The notes beneath the pieces were generated by a model, which was not told where the DNA came from, did no database searches, and saw only the letters and a list, made by a program, of their open reading frames with translations. Both the position numbers and the translations under genes were made by a program. From the NCBI RefSeq assembly GCF_023476645.1, contig NZ_JAMCOJ010000001.1, positions 124,001-188,000 on the forward strand: 64,000 bases of DNA. Reading direction: 5' to 3'. Positions 19,088 through 27,892 of this stretch are shown piece after piece; positions within the stretch are counted from its first letter, which is position 1, and every line of letters starts with the position of its first letter. The DNA is from Cellulophaga sp. 20_2_10 (lineage in GTDB: Bacteria; Bacteroidota; Bacteroidia; Flavobacteriales; Flavobacteriaceae).

Positions 19088-19576
19088 ATGAACCCACATC
19101 TAAACCTCATAAAAACAAAAATTTACGATAGTTGTAAACTAAGTATAACCAACTTTGTATTAGAAGAAGAAAGTAAAGAATATGATGCTTGTAGATTTCT
19201 GTTAAATGGACGTACTATTATTAGCAGAAACGCTAAAATTACACCTAAAAAAGCAGGTCAGTTTGTAACCTTCTGGAAACGTAGCAATGCAGGGCCAATA
19301 GAGCCATTTAATCATACAGATACCATAGATTTTTTTATAGTGAATGTTGTGTATAAAGATAAAATGGGGCAATTTGTATTTCCTAGATCTATTCTATTAA
19401 AAAAAGGAATACTATCTACAGATAAGAAAGAAGGGAAAAGAGCATTTAGAGTGTATCCTAGTTGGGATGTAACAACGAGTAAACAAGCATTAAAAACCCA
19501 AGAATGGCAATTAAATTACTTTTATAATATTAACGATAAGTACAACTTAGAGCGTGTTACAGCGCTTTATAGCTAG
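19088..19576 (+). CDS. MepB family protein
   Basis: The order FVLEEESKEYDACRFLLNG, AKITPKKAGQFVTFWKR, GPIEPFN, FFIVNV, GQFVFPRSILLKKGILS and AFRVYPSWD matches the MepB family, a group of small cytosolic proteins first noted beside the mep efflux operon of staphylococci. Length 162 fits. Biochemical function is unknown. It lies 24 bases after the LRR gene. Confidence 0.8.
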   Translation: MNPHLNLIKTKIYDSCKLSITNFVLEEESKEYDACRFLLNGRTIISRNAKITPKKAGQFVTFWKRSNAGPIEPFNHTDTIDFFIVNVVYKDKMGQFVFPRSILLKKGILSTDKKEGKRAFRVYPSWDVTTSKQALKTQEWQLNYFYNINDKYNLERVTALYS

Positions 19577-19675
19577 TTTAGCACAATCCCCTAATACAGT
19601 GATATTTTAATTAATTAGATGTGCTAATTTGCAGTGTCTAATAAAACAATTTAAAAAGGCATAAAACCAGTACTT

Positions 19676-21136
19676 ATGAAATTACCAAGTATACTATTGT
19701 TGTTGCTTTTTTTAAGTTTTAACAGTTATGGACAAGAGCAATACCTAATTAACGCAGAAAGCGGACTAAATGTTAGGGAAAAACCAAATGTAAGTTCTGC
19801 CAAAGTAGCTAAAATACCTTACGGAGTTTTAGTAGATAAAATTGAAGACACTGCTATTCCATTAACCGTTTACGATAATGGCACACCTGTAATGGGCAAA
19901 TGGGTTAAAATTAGATATGATAATTATTTGTATTTGGTTTCTAAAGAAAAGCAACAAATAAGAAAAGAAGGCTATGTTTTTGATGGTTATTTAAAACAAT
20001 ACAACAATTCTAATTTAAAAATTACAACTCAGAAAATAAGCGAATTAGCGTATACTAAAATAGTTTCTACACTACCTAAAGCAACACAAGCGTATAAAAA
20101 AATAGGTAGTCTAGACTCAGTAAAAACCGTATTAAAAGATAGGGTTACTTGGAAAAATAGTGATGATAAAGAAAGATATTCAAGAGATGATGTCATTGAG
20201 AGCATTACATTAGTTAACGGACAAAAGCTTTTGCTAAATCAAGATTCTAATGACTATGGTTTCTCTAAAGGATGGTCTGGTTATTATCCCGATCTAGATA
20301 TTTTAGTTTTAGAAGGCGGACATTCTTCAGATATGGTATTAAATATAAAAACGGGAGAATCTAATAATTCTGTTGGCAATCCAGAGTATTTAATTCCGTC
20401 TCCTACAAACAAGTACCGTCTAAACGGTTACCATAGTGGTCAGGAATGTGTTATATATTCTCTTCAAAAAAAAATAGATGGTAAATTTATTTATTTGGGT
20501 AAGGTTAACCCAGATTATGATATTTGTATATTTCATAATTTTAAATGGGTTAGTGATACTCAGTTTGTTTACACACTAATATATCCTGATGATTATGCAG
20601 AAAAGAACCCGAGACTAACGTATTATTCAGGTGAAATAGAGGATAAGACACCAACCACACAGCAAGCAAGTAATTTAAAAACTATTGCTAGTTTAATAAA
20701 AACAAGAACATTACCAGCTGTAGATTCTACTAATTTTGATAATTTTAGCAAAGACAATTTTTATAAAAAAGAAGCAATTGCTACACTTCAGTTACAAAAA
20801 ATATTTCCCTATTATTTTAAAGAAGGATATGACAGCAAATCTATTGCATCATATAAATTAGAATTTTCTAAAGATTTTTATTCCCTAGTAATAGTTACAT
20901 ACAAAGGAGATCACGAAATGGTATCTACTTTAATTAACTACAGTTTAAATGGCGAGTTACTAGATTATAAAACAATTTCTTATGATGAAATAGCAGAAGG
21001 CTGGTCTAGAATAGAATCTAAAATTGAAAAAGATAAACTTACAATTACAGATATTCTTTGGACTGATGACAAGCAAGAAGAAACAACATATTTTAAAATA
21101 GAAACAAGCGGAAAAATAACACCAATAAAAAAGTAA
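19676..21136 (+). CDS. Secreted SH3-domain protein (486 aa)
   Basis: A signal peptide (LPSILLLLLFLSFNSYGQ) precedes an SH3b domain (about residues 22-110: GLNVREKPNVSSAKVAKI, WVKIRYDN, EGYVFDGYL). A long beta-rich region follows that I cannot assign; its Cys pair and ILVLEGGHSS, ILTDILW-like strands suggest a beta-propeller-like fold at most. It is a paralogue of the 289-aa protein encoded at 46304, which shares the GxWxxI-GYVFxGxL order. Export to the periplasm is expected. Function unknown. Confidence 0.7.
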   Translation: MKLPSILLLLLFLSFNSYGQEQYLINAESGLNVREKPNVSSAKVAKIPYGVLVDKIEDTAIPLTVYDNGTPVMGKWVKIRYDNYLYLVSKEKQQIRKEGYVFDGYLKQYNNSNLKITTQKISELAYTKIVSTLPKATQAYKKIGSLDSVKTVLKDRVTWKNSDDKERYSRDDVIESITLVNGQKLLLNQDSNDYGFSKGWSGYYPDLDILVLEGGHSSDMVLNIKTGESNNSVGNPEYLIPSPTNKYRLNGYHSGQECVIYSLQKKIDGKFIYLGKVNPDYDICIFHNFKWVSDTQFVYTLIYPDDYAEKNPRLTYYSGEIEDKTPTTQQASNLKTIASLIKTRTLPAVDSTNFDNFSKDNFYKKEAIATLQLQKIFPYYFKEGYDSKSIASYKLEFSKDFYSLVIVTYKGDHEMVSTLINYSLNGELLDYKTISYDEIAEGWSRIESKIEKDKLTITDILWTDDKQEETTYFKIETSGKITPIKK

Positions 21137-21173
21137 ATTTAATAACTAAAAATAATTTAAATAGATAACTATT

Positions 21174-21878
21174 ATGCATAAAAAACCATTAAAATTAACT
21201 CTTGTAATTTTATCTTTAATTATAGTTTCTTGCTCATCTAAAAAGGAATATGATCTGTCTGAAGTACGTATGCCTTATAGCATTGATAATTTAGTAAATG
21301 ATAAGTTTGAAACACGCTTTAAAGAAAATCTAGATAATGTAATAGCAAGATATACTTCTGAAGATCCTAAACTATTAGTTTTTGATGATATTAGTTTTGA
21401 AAAAGAATTTTCTGCTAAATATTTTAGTCCAACAACCTTAGAGTTTTATGCAGACAGTACTAGTACTCACATAAATTATATAGCTTTAAAAACTAGCGTA
21501 GTAGAAGATAGCAATGATTTATATACGGCTTTATTAGAAAAATTTGGTAAGCCAAAATATTATAATAAGGATACTGCTTTTTTTAATGGTTTGTGGCAAG
21601 TAGATAATACATATTTTGTATTTAAACAATCTTTTAACAGTGCGGTTGGTGGAGAAAAATCTATTAGAACTAAACTTATGATAATAGACGTAACTAAAGA
21701 TGAACTGGTAAATCGTTTCTTATCAATAGATTTTGATAAATATAAAAAGTATTTAAAAGAATTAGCAAAGCAATCTGACAAGAGTAATTTTTCATACGAA
21801 AATTTTGTGAAAAGCCAAGAAGAGGAAGGCTATAAAAATAAATATCAAGAAGAAATAGATAATAATCTTCCATTATAA
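21174..21878 (+). CDS. Lipoprotein (234 aa), function unknown
   Basis: The N-terminus has a lipoprotein signal (TLVILSLIIVSCSSKKEYD; Cys20 in IVSC). The mature protein is acidic and helical. No family recognised. It follows the SH3 protein by 37 bases and may be in its operon. Confidence 0.6.
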   Translation: MHKKPLKLTLVILSLIIVSCSSKKEYDLSEVRMPYSIDNLVNDKFETRFKENLDNVIARYTSEDPKLLVFDDISFEKEFSAKYFSPTTLEFYADSTSTHINYIALKTSVVEDSNDLYTALLEKFGKPKYYNKDTAFFNGLWQVDNTYFVFKQSFNSAVGGEKSIRTKLMIIDVTKDELVNRFLSIDFDKYKKYLKELAKQSDKSNFSYENFVKSQEEEGYKNKYQEEIDNNLPL

Positions 21879-21927
21879 ATAACCCTTATTACAGACTTAT
21901 TAATAGTTTGAAAAGCAGATAAATAAA

Positions 21928-22500
21928 TTGAAAATAATAATAATTAAAGTATTGTTCTTTTGCCTTATCCCCCTAGGATCAGTAGCATTGTATTTTAGCA
22001 TTAAGCTTTTAAGAAAAAAGTTTAGAGGCGATCTAATAACAGAGTTTTCTTTTCTTCGAAATGAGACTAATTTTATAGTAGATCAACCCGGGAACTATGC
22101 TGTTTGGTATAAAGCTGTAGCATTTAAAAAAAATATTCTTTACACTAAAAAGCCTCGTGTAATTAATTTAAAAACAAAAGAACCACTAAAAATAAGAATT
22201 TCTTTGTTTGGACCTCGTGTAAATAATTTTGATACAGGAGTAAAAGAAATGTATCATTTTTATGCTGAAAAAGGAGAATATACGATTAGTTTAGAAGATG
22301 CTTTAAAATTTAAACGAGCCCTATATAACGCTATTCCCAATTTAGACAAAGGCATTTCGGACTCTAGGGCTATAGTTCAAGTGAATAAAAAACATTCTGG
22401 TTTTTTTATGATTTTTTCAATTTTAGCTATTGTTTTTTCTGTTCTTTTAATAATTGGAGGATTTCTTATAGGTCTTCTGGCTGATCAAATATTTATATAA
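21928..22500 (+). CDS. Membrane protein with two terminal helices (190 aa)
   Basis: The frame starts with TTG at 21928. A helix at residues 5-24 and another at about 160-185 (FFMIFSILAIVFSVLLIIGG) enclose a soluble middle domain of beta character (FIVDQPGNYAVWYKAVAF, KEMYHFYAEKGEYTISLEDA). The middle part is probably periplasmic. A decayed copy of this gene lies at 24340-24700. Function unknown. Confidence 0.65.
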   Translation: MKIIIIKVLFFCLIPLGSVALYFSIKLLRKKFRGDLITEFSFLRNETNFIVDQPGNYAVWYKAVAFKKNILYTKKPRVINLKTKEPLKIRISLFGPRVNNFDTGVKEMYHFYAEKGEYTISLEDALKFKRALYNAIPNLDKGISDSRAIVQVNKKHSGFFMIFSILAIVFSVLLIIGGFLIGLLADQIFI

Positions 22501-22522
22501 AATAATTATAGTTTAAATGGTG

Positions 22523-22552
22523 ACGATACCCTGTAAAACGGGTATCGTTTTC
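22523..22552 (+). terminator. Intrinsic terminator
   Basis: A perfect 9-bp stem (ACGATACCC with GGGTATCGT), 8-base loop, and a short TTT tract, 22 bases after the membrane protein gene. Confidence 0.7.
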
Positions 22553-22650
22553 ACTATATATAGGTTTACAGGATTACTAAAATAACTACATCTTTGAAGT
22601 ATCTAAATATTGTTAACCGCAGTATTGTAGTGCAACTTTAAAAAGATGGT

Positions 22651-23145
22651 ATGAAACTAAAACACACTTTATCTCTAATACTACTAACTACTCTATTTTT
22701 TACTTCTTGTAAAGACCAGGAATATGCGTCTAATTTACATACAGAAGAAAGCAATAAAACAAAGAGCGATATTTTTATGAGTAGTAGAATAGCACGACTA
22801 GAAGATACCATAAAAGGTTTAAAAAAAGAGGTAGATTATTTAACCGCATATAAAACAGAGACCGTTAGCGGAAAATTAATCTTTGGAGTAGAAGTTGCTA
22901 GTTTTCAGCCTTGTGGTAGCGATAAGGTATTTTGGATTACTGATAACTCTAAAGAAACAGGTAAATTAGAGAAACTTTACTATGCTTTAGTTCTGGGTAA
23001 GGAACCATACACACAAATTTATACTACTATTGAAATTATAGATAGAGGTAAGGAAAAGTATGGCTTTGCCGCAGATTATGCCAGTACTTACGCGGTTACT
23101 AATGTCTTAGAATTAAGACAATTAAAGTCTTCAGATTGTAAATGA
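22651..23145 (+). CDS. Lipoprotein (164 aa), function unknown
   Basis: Lipoprotein signal LTTLFFTSCKDQE (Cys20), then a short coiled-coil-like segment (RIARLEDTIKGLKKEVDYL) and a compact beta domain (GKLIFGVEVASFQPCGSDKVFWI). The latter has the order seen in small lipoproteins whose two Cys may pair (FQPCG, SSDCK). Exported and lipid-anchored. No clear family. Confidence 0.6.
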   Translation: MKLKHTLSLILLTTLFFTSCKDQEYASNLHTEESNKTKSDIFMSSRIARLEDTIKGLKKEVDYLTAYKTETVSGKLIFGVEVASFQPCGSDKVFWITDNSKETGKLEKLYYALVLGKEPYTQIYTTIEIIDRGKEKYGFAADYASTYAVTNVLELRQLKSSDCK

Positions 23146-23562
23146 AAATTATAGTTTTATAAAAAAAAATACGTTTACTTTTAGTTTTACAATTTGGTTT
23201 TGCCCAAACAGAAGCTAAACAAATTAGCTTGTTAGACGATGCATTATAGGTAATCAAGGATAATGTAACCTATAATTATACGTACCCAAAACTATGGAGT
23301 TTAAAAATTACAGAAATAATATAGACCATCATAGGAATCCCAATTTAAGGCCATTTTTTTAACGTAAATAAGCCGGTAAACCAATTATAACACTGCAAAA
23401 GATTATGAGTATGGAGATGGTGTTTATCGGAATTTAAGTGGTGCCATAACACATATTAGAATTGTAGTTGATAAAAAATCAACGAACGGAAAAAGGCGGG
23501 CAAGTTTTATAAAAACTCACTTTTCATCTTTAAAATTATTAGTTATAATAGATGTAAACTAG
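23142..23562 (+). pseudogene. Decayed secreted-protein gene
   Basis: From ATG 23142 the frame gives MKIIVL and stops; one base later the next frame reads IRLLLVLQFGFAQTEAKQIS, a complete signal peptide end, and stops after about 35 codons. Farther on a third open stretch reads DYEYGDGVYRNLSGAITHI and ends at TAG 23560-23562. Several stops and frame changes split what looks like a small exported protein. I cannot name the parent family. The start overlaps the end of the preceding lipoprotein gene. Confidence 0.55.
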
Positions 23563-23681
23563 AGACTTTAATACCCTATAAACAGCTAGTTTATTTTTAC
23601 CACAAGTAGGCTATGTTATGCTATTAAATAGTTGCAAATTTGTTAGGTTACTATTTATAAAGAAACTTTAAATTGTTTATT

Positions 23682-24245
23682 ATGCGCATCTATAAAATTA
23701 CTACCTACATCTTTGTTTTCTTGGCAATGTGCTCTTGTGCAACACTTAAAAAAGCACCAGAGGTAAAAAATAGGATAGAGTTAACGGAAAACAACTTACA
23801 TTTAATAAACGGTACCTATCAAAATAACAATAAAAACCCGGCAAATGCCTCAGAATTTTTTTGGGGATCTTTTTTTAGAAGAAAAGAGAGCGATGCTATA
23901 TATCATAAAGACTCCAAAGATGATCCTATCTTTTTAATTACACTAGAAGCAGTACATAAAAAAAGAATTAATGCAACCGTTACTGTCAACGATAGTGTAT
24001 TAAAAACAATTAAGATTAGAGGTAGAATTAAAAACGGATATTTTGAACAAAACAGAAAAATGTATGTTATACCTATGGCCGTCTTAAATGTTGCTTATAC
24101 ATCAAAATTTAGAATAGGACTTCAGAGTAATAACAATGTTATAACAGATTTTAGAAAGGTAGAAGCAGGGACAGTATACTTTTTTCATCCATTTAATAAC
24201 AGTGGTAATCTTTATAATTTAGAGCATAAAAAAGTAACTAATTAA
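23682..24245 (+). CDS. Lipoprotein (187 aa), function unknown
   Basis: ATG at 23682 is preferred over the TTG at 23673. The signal ends FVFLAMCSCATLKK (lipobox with Cys18 or Cys20). The mature part is a compact beta-rich domain (DPIFLITLEAVHKKRINATV and MAVLNVAYTSKFRIGL). Its plan resembles small lipocalin-like or beta-barrel lipoproteins. No firm family. Confidence 0.6.
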   Translation: MRIYKITTYIFVFLAMCSCATLKKAPEVKNRIELTENNLHLINGTYQNNNKNPANASEFFWGSFFRRKESDAIYHKDSKDDPIFLITLEAVHKKRINATVTVNDSVLKTIKIRGRIKNGYFEQNRKMYVIPMAVLNVAYTSKFRIGLQSNNNVITDFRKVEAGTVYFFHPFNNSGNLYNLEHKKVTN

Positions 24246-24339
24246 CTGCAGGTGAAGAACTAGAAGCGACTGTTATTTCTAATCACTTTTTGTTGTTTAC
24301 AAAAACTAGTGCTTCGTAATTAAATAAAAATATTTTCAA

Positions 24340-24700
24340 TCCTATAAAATTGGTTCAAACAAATACAACGGAGTATAGTACCAATGGATATGTACTTGTA
24401 AATAAACAAGGGATTTTAAATTGTGCTGTTCTTACAGGAAGTGTAGTCAAATGTTTTAAGTATAGCTACTAAAAATAGTATTCCTAAGTTACCCATAGAA
24501 GAGACACTATTATGCTTCAAAATTTGAACCTGGTTTATATAGTTTATTACTAACTTAGGTTAAGACATAAGGCCTCTAAGGCTATGGTTAAAGTCAATAA
24601 AAAACATTCTAGCTTTTTTATGGTTTTTTCAATTTTATCCAGTATTTTCTCTGCTCTTTTAATAATTAAAGGATTCGTTATAGGTCTTTTGGTTGATTAA
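24340..24700 (+). pseudogene. Degenerate copy of the membrane protein gene at 21928
   Basis: The last about 110 bases translate as KVNKKHSSFFMVFSILSSIF and on to IIKGFVIGLLVD. This nearly matches QVNKKHSGFFMIFSILAIVF...IIGGFLIGLLAD at the end of the gene at 21928-22500. Farther upstream HYYASKFEPGLYSLL corresponds to HFYAEKGEYTISL of the intact gene, in another frame and with the intervening stretch missing. Several frame breaks and stops are present. The upstream limit is uncertain. It records a tandem duplication that has decayed. Confidence 0.65.
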
Positions 24701-24724
24701 ATATTCAATTAAAAACAATATAAG

Positions 24725-25564
24725 ATGTTAAAAAATAAAGCAAGCCTACTACTAATTTGTTTATTCATTGCTTTCACAAGCTGCATAGAATTAGATAAAG
24801 ATGTAAAAATTGAAAATATAGTAAAAGAACTTAAGCAAGGTAAAAGTACATTGGAGCAAGAAAAATTAGATCATAATTTAATGGTAATTAAGACCATATC
24901 TAGAAGAGAGAAGATAAATAAAGCAGCGCTATACGATGGTACATCTATCAATGAAATTTATGTAAAAACAATAGAAGATAAATCCTTTGAAGCTATAGAG
25001 AAGATTGCTAGTGATTATTTGGCAGAAAAAAAGGATAGAATAACGTATTTAGAAAAAGAAATTAAAGACAGAAGAGCTATTTTAAAAAGTAAATCTGGAA
25101 AGGAAAACGTAGAAATGACTGGTTATACAATCTATGATGACGCCCCTTTACAGATAAAAATGAACTTTATAAGTAATGCTGAAGAAGGTAAAGAAACTGG
25201 CTATATTTACATCATAGAACTCTACAACTTAGAAAGTGGAGAAGTGCTGCAAACATTAGGTTCTAATTCGGATAACTCTAGTGAACTGGTATTTTATAAC
25301 ACAACAAATTTTACTATAGAAAAAAGATTGTCTAAAGAATTATCAAACAGTATAAAAAAAGCTGGTGACATAAGTTATCCAATAACAGACCTTGCAACGT
25401 ATAACATAGGGCTTAATTACTATATAGTTGAGCTTAAAAGAGACCCTAAAGCTGCTTTTAAACCAAGAGAAGAAGATAATTATACCGCTAAAAAAACGTT
25501 AGATGAGTTAAAGAAAGACGTAATGGCACTTAGGGATTTAGTAATTCAATTAAAATCTAATTAA
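24725..25564 (+). CDS. Coiled-coil lipoprotein (279 aa)
   Basis: Lipoprotein signal LLLICLFIAFTSCIELDK (Cys20). The mature part begins with a long charged helix (residues about 30-130, with YLEKEIKDRRAILKSKSG), then a domain with strands (IYIIELYNLESGEVL), and ends in another helix (TLDELKKDVMALRDLVIQL). The helices suggest coiled-coil self-association or scaffolding. No family recognised. It lies 24 bases after the pseudogene end. Confidence 0.6.
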   Translation: MLKNKASLLLICLFIAFTSCIELDKDVKIENIVKELKQGKSTLEQEKLDHNLMVIKTISRREKINKAALYDGTSINEIYVKTIEDKSFEAIEKIASDYLAEKKDRITYLEKEIKDRRAILKSKSGKENVEMTGYTIYDDAPLQIKMNFISNAEEGKETGYIYIIELYNLESGEVLQTLGSNSDNSSELVFYNTTNFTIEKRLSKELSNSIKKAGDISYPITDLATYNIGLNYYIVELKRDPKAAFKPREEDNYTAKKTLDELKKDVMALRDLVIQLKSN

Positions 25565-25593
25565 TTTTTTTAAAAATCACTATAAGTAGTACC

Positions 25594-26171
25594 ATGATAA
25601 CTACGTTGCTACAACACTTAGATGTATACATTAAACTGTCTAAAGAAGATATAGAACTACTAGTAGAAAACACAGAAGAGAAACATTACAAAGCTTCAGA
25701 GTTTCTTGTAGAAAGCGGAGAAAAATGCAGTAAAATAGCATTCTTAATTACTGGAGTATTTCGGTTTTATTTTATTGATACTAAAGAAACGAAGTAACAT
25801 CTTATTTTATGAAAGAAAAAGATTTTGTAACTAACATAACAAGCTTCTTTGAGTTTTCTGTAAGTTCTGGTTCTATACAAGCAGAAACAGATTGTACAGT
25901 AATAGAGTTTTCTAGAGCGTCTTGGGACTTATTTTGTACTACTATTCCGGAGTGGGAGAGTTCTTTTCAAAAAATAGTAAATGACACATTAGTTGCCAAA
26001 ATTAACTTTCAACGAAGTTTAATAAGCTTAGATGCTAAAGAATCGTATTTAAAGTTTTTAAAAACTCATCCAACAGTTTTACAAAGAGTACCGTTAAACC
26101 ACATTGCTTCATTTTTAGGAATAACACCATTTTCATTAAGTAGGGTACGTAAATCAATTTCATTTTTCTAG
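25594..26171 (+). pseudogene. Crp/Fnr family regulator, frameshifted
   Basis: Two adjacent frames together give one Crp/Fnr protein. Residues 1-67 (MITTLLQHLDVY to RFYFIDTKETK) form the start of the cyclic-nucleotide-binding-like beta roll, then TAA. A one-base shift near 25790 restores EVTSYFMKEKDFVTN and the rest, through the dimer helix to the helix-turn-helix HIASFLGITPFSLSRVRK. One base is missing, or two are extra, relative to the expected frame. The protein would activate the gene at 26241; its likely operator lies right after the gene. It is either inactive or the frameshift is a sequence error. Confidence 0.8.
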
Positions 26172-26175
26172 TATT

Positions 26176-26193
26176 ACTTGCCAAATGGCAAGT
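26176..26193. promoter_or_regulatory. 18-bp palindromic operator for the Crp/Fnr-like regulator
   Basis: ACTTGCCAAATGGCAAGT has 8-bp perfect arms around AA. It lies 5 bases after the regulator gene and 20 bases upstream of a GAccTTTG -7-like element at 26214-26221, with TTG at 26193-26195 and an 18-base spacer. This is the position of an activator site next to the -33 element. That the neighbouring regulator binds it is inferred. Confidence 0.65.
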
Positions 26194-26240
26194 TGTACAT
26201 GTAAAGAAAAACGGACCTTTGCTTCTAAATAAATTTACAT

Positions 26241-26738
26241 ATGGATACTAAAGAATTAGAAAGAGTATATAGAGTTAAGGCCATGATGCATCGTTTTTTT
26301 TCGTTGTATGAAAGTAAAAATACCAATTTTTCATTGGTAAAAGAATTACTTTATAAAGATGGTTTTGAATGGTTAAGTCCAAGTGGTAACTTAGTAGGTA
26401 TAGCTGCTTTTGAAGATAGTTTTAATCAACTTAACAAAGAATGGGGACACTCTCACAGACCGTTTGAGATGGATGTGAAATTGATAGATAATACTAAGGC
26501 GATCTTAAGTTTTAACTACATTTATCAGCACGTACAAGATGGAGCTATTGTATTACATGCAAAGGGCCATTATGAAATTGAATGTATTGATAATGGAGGC
26601 GAATTTCCACAAATTAAGAAATGCAACCTTACTTTATTAGAGATGATAGAGGTTGGTGAATTCATAGATATGTTAGCTATGAACACCACATTATATCAAG
26701 ACTATAAACTTAAAGTTGAGCAAATTTCTAAAAAGTAA
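26241..26738 (+). CDS. NTF2/SnoaL-like protein
   Basis: The 165-residue protein has the cone-shaped NTF2-like pattern: an N-terminal helix pair (VYRVKAMMHRFFSLYESKN), then DGFEWLSPSGNLVGIAAFED and a sheet (KAILSFNYIYQHVQDGAIVLHAKGHYEIE is split by turns). NTF2-like folds serve as small-molecule isomerases, hydratases or binding proteins; the ligand is unknown. Its promoter carries the 18-bp palindrome beside the Crp/Fnr-like gene, so it is the likely single target of that regulator. Confidence 0.7.
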   Translation: MDTKELERVYRVKAMMHRFFSLYESKNTNFSLVKELLYKDGFEWLSPSGNLVGIAAFEDSFNQLNKEWGHSHRPFEMDVKLIDNTKAILSFNYIYQHVQDGAIVLHAKGHYEIECIDNGGEFPQIKKCNLTLLEMIEVGEFIDMLAMNTTLYQDYKLKVEQISKK

Positions 26739-26767
26739 TGCTTCTTTAAGAGTCTAATTTTTCAAAT

Positions 26768-26802
26768 AAAACCCAATAGTTGTATTTAATTATTGGGTTT
26801 TT
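26768..26802 (+). terminator. Intrinsic terminator
   Basis: An 11-bp stem (AAAACCCAATA with TATTGGGTTTT) and a 12-base loop, ending in a T run, 29 bases after the NTF2-like gene. Confidence 0.8.
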
Positions 26803-26885
26803 ATCAGTCTAAATCATAGATTCTAATAGGCTTTAAAGGGCTAATTATCTAAAATAAAAATAAAATTTTTAAATCTTACATTTGG

Positions 26886-26927
26886 TTACCGAACGATTGG
26901 TAAAGCAAAATATTTATACTATTTTTG
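26886..26927 (+). promoter_or_regulatory. tetR promoter with overlapping operator
   Basis: An imperfect palindrome TTACCGAACGATTGGTAA (26886-26903) covers the TTG of the -33 element (26897-26899). After 20 bases comes the -7 element TATTTTTG (26920-26927). The start codon ATG is at 26932, only 5 bases after the -7 element. Transcription should therefore begin at or next to the start codon, giving a leaderless message. Binding by the encoded TetR protein is inferred from the matching site at 27514. Confidence 0.65.
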
Positions 26928-26931
26928 CGGT

Positions 26932-27495
26932 ATGAGACCACAGAAAGTATTAGATAAAGATTTGTTAACTGCCTTAGGTAAAGTATTTAGATCTAAAGGG
27001 TATGAGGGGACAAGTATTAAAGATTTATCTGAGGCAACAGGTTTAAAAAAAGCGAGTTTGTATCATAGATTTCCTGATGGAAAAGAAGAAATGGCAAATT
27101 CTGTTTTTAGCCATATCGACGAATGGGTAAAAGAGACAATTTTTTTTGCTTTAAATGATGAATCTATTGTACCCCAGGCCCGATTAAAACAAGCAATAGA
27201 TCATATAAGTACCCTTTACAACGGAGGTAGTTATAGCTGCTTATTTAGAGCTTTTTCTATGGAAAACGGCTTGCAATTGTTTGAGAAGCATATTAGCAAT
27301 GGTATTACCGCATATATAAAGGCTTTTAATACTGTTGGTTTGGCTTTAAAATTTAATAAAAAAGAAGCTACAGAACACGCAGTACAAACCTTAATAGAAA
27401 TTCAAGGAAGTCTAATTTTGACTAAAGCGTTAAATGATACTTCAATTTTTGAAAATACGTTAAAAAATATTGAAAATAGATATTTAAAACAGTAA
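26932..27495 (+). CDS. TetR/AcrR family repressor
   Basis: The N-terminal helix-turn-helix reads GTSIKDLSEATGLKKASLYHRFPDGKEEM (shown here as the family pattern; residues about 25-53). This is the TetR type with the fungal-like LYxxFPxGKExM variant. The C-terminal half is the helical ligand and dimer domain, with one Cys (SYSC). Two matching palindromes lie on each side of the gene, so it probably represses itself and the downstream DUF1348/hydrolase unit until a small molecule binds. Confidence 0.9.
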   Translation: MRPQKVLDKDLLTALGKVFRSKGYEGTSIKDLSEATGLKKASLYHRFPDGKEEMANSVFSHIDEWVKETIFFALNDESIVPQARLKQAIDHISTLYNGGSYSCLFRAFSMENGLQLFEKHISNGITAYIKAFNTVGLALKFNKKEATEHAVQTLIEIQGSLILTKALNDTSIFENTLKNIENRYLKQ

Positions 27496-27513
27496 AAGTT
27501 TTACCTCATTTAA

Positions 27514-27531
27514 TTACCGAACGTTCGGTAA
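27514..27531. promoter_or_regulatory. 18-bp perfect TetR operator
   Basis: TTACCGAACGTTCGGTAA is a perfect palindrome that matches the site in front of tetR. It lies between the tetR stop and the downstream pseudogene and hydrolase, so it should control them. Confidence 0.7.
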
Positions 27532-27562
27532 AAAACATTGACTACTAAAATAAGAATACGCG

Positions 27563-27879
27563 TTACGGCCTTTTACGAAACAAACGGCAAATGAGAAAAT
27601 TAAAAAAGTAGAAGGTGCATGGACTACCGAAGACCCAATACACAGATCTAAAGCATACACTGTAGATACAGGATTGCAACAGTGGTAAGTTTAGTAACGG
27701 TAGGGAAGAAGTAGAAGCTTTTTTAACTGATAAACGGAACAACGAACTTGAGTACAAAAACTAACAAGGACAATGGTTTAAATCTTATGACAACGAGAAT
27801 TGGGATTTTAATGCAAAAAAGATATGCCAGCATTAACGATATAACTACTAAAGAATTTAATCGAAAATTAGAACACTAA
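27563..27879 (+). pseudogene. DUF1348 family protein gene, degraded
   Basis: Fragments in different frames rebuild a DUF1348 (NTF2-like) protein: LRPFTKQTANEKIKKVEGAW, then TEDPIHRSKAYTVDTG, FSNGREEVEAFLTDKRNNEL, QWFKSYDNENWDFN and SINDITTKEFNRKLEH with its own stop at 27877-27879. At least three stops and shifts break it. A stretch of about 20-25 residues between the NNELEYK and QWF parts is missing. In many bacteria DUF1348 genes sit beside TetR and alpha/beta hydrolases, as here. Confidence 0.75.
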
Positions 27880-27892
27880 TAAAACAAGTAAC

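Noticed and set aside
24246-24330. Short open stretch (AGEELEATVISNHFLLFTK) after the lipoprotein gene
   Set aside because: It has no start codon and ends quickly; probably part of the decayed stretch but not assignable.
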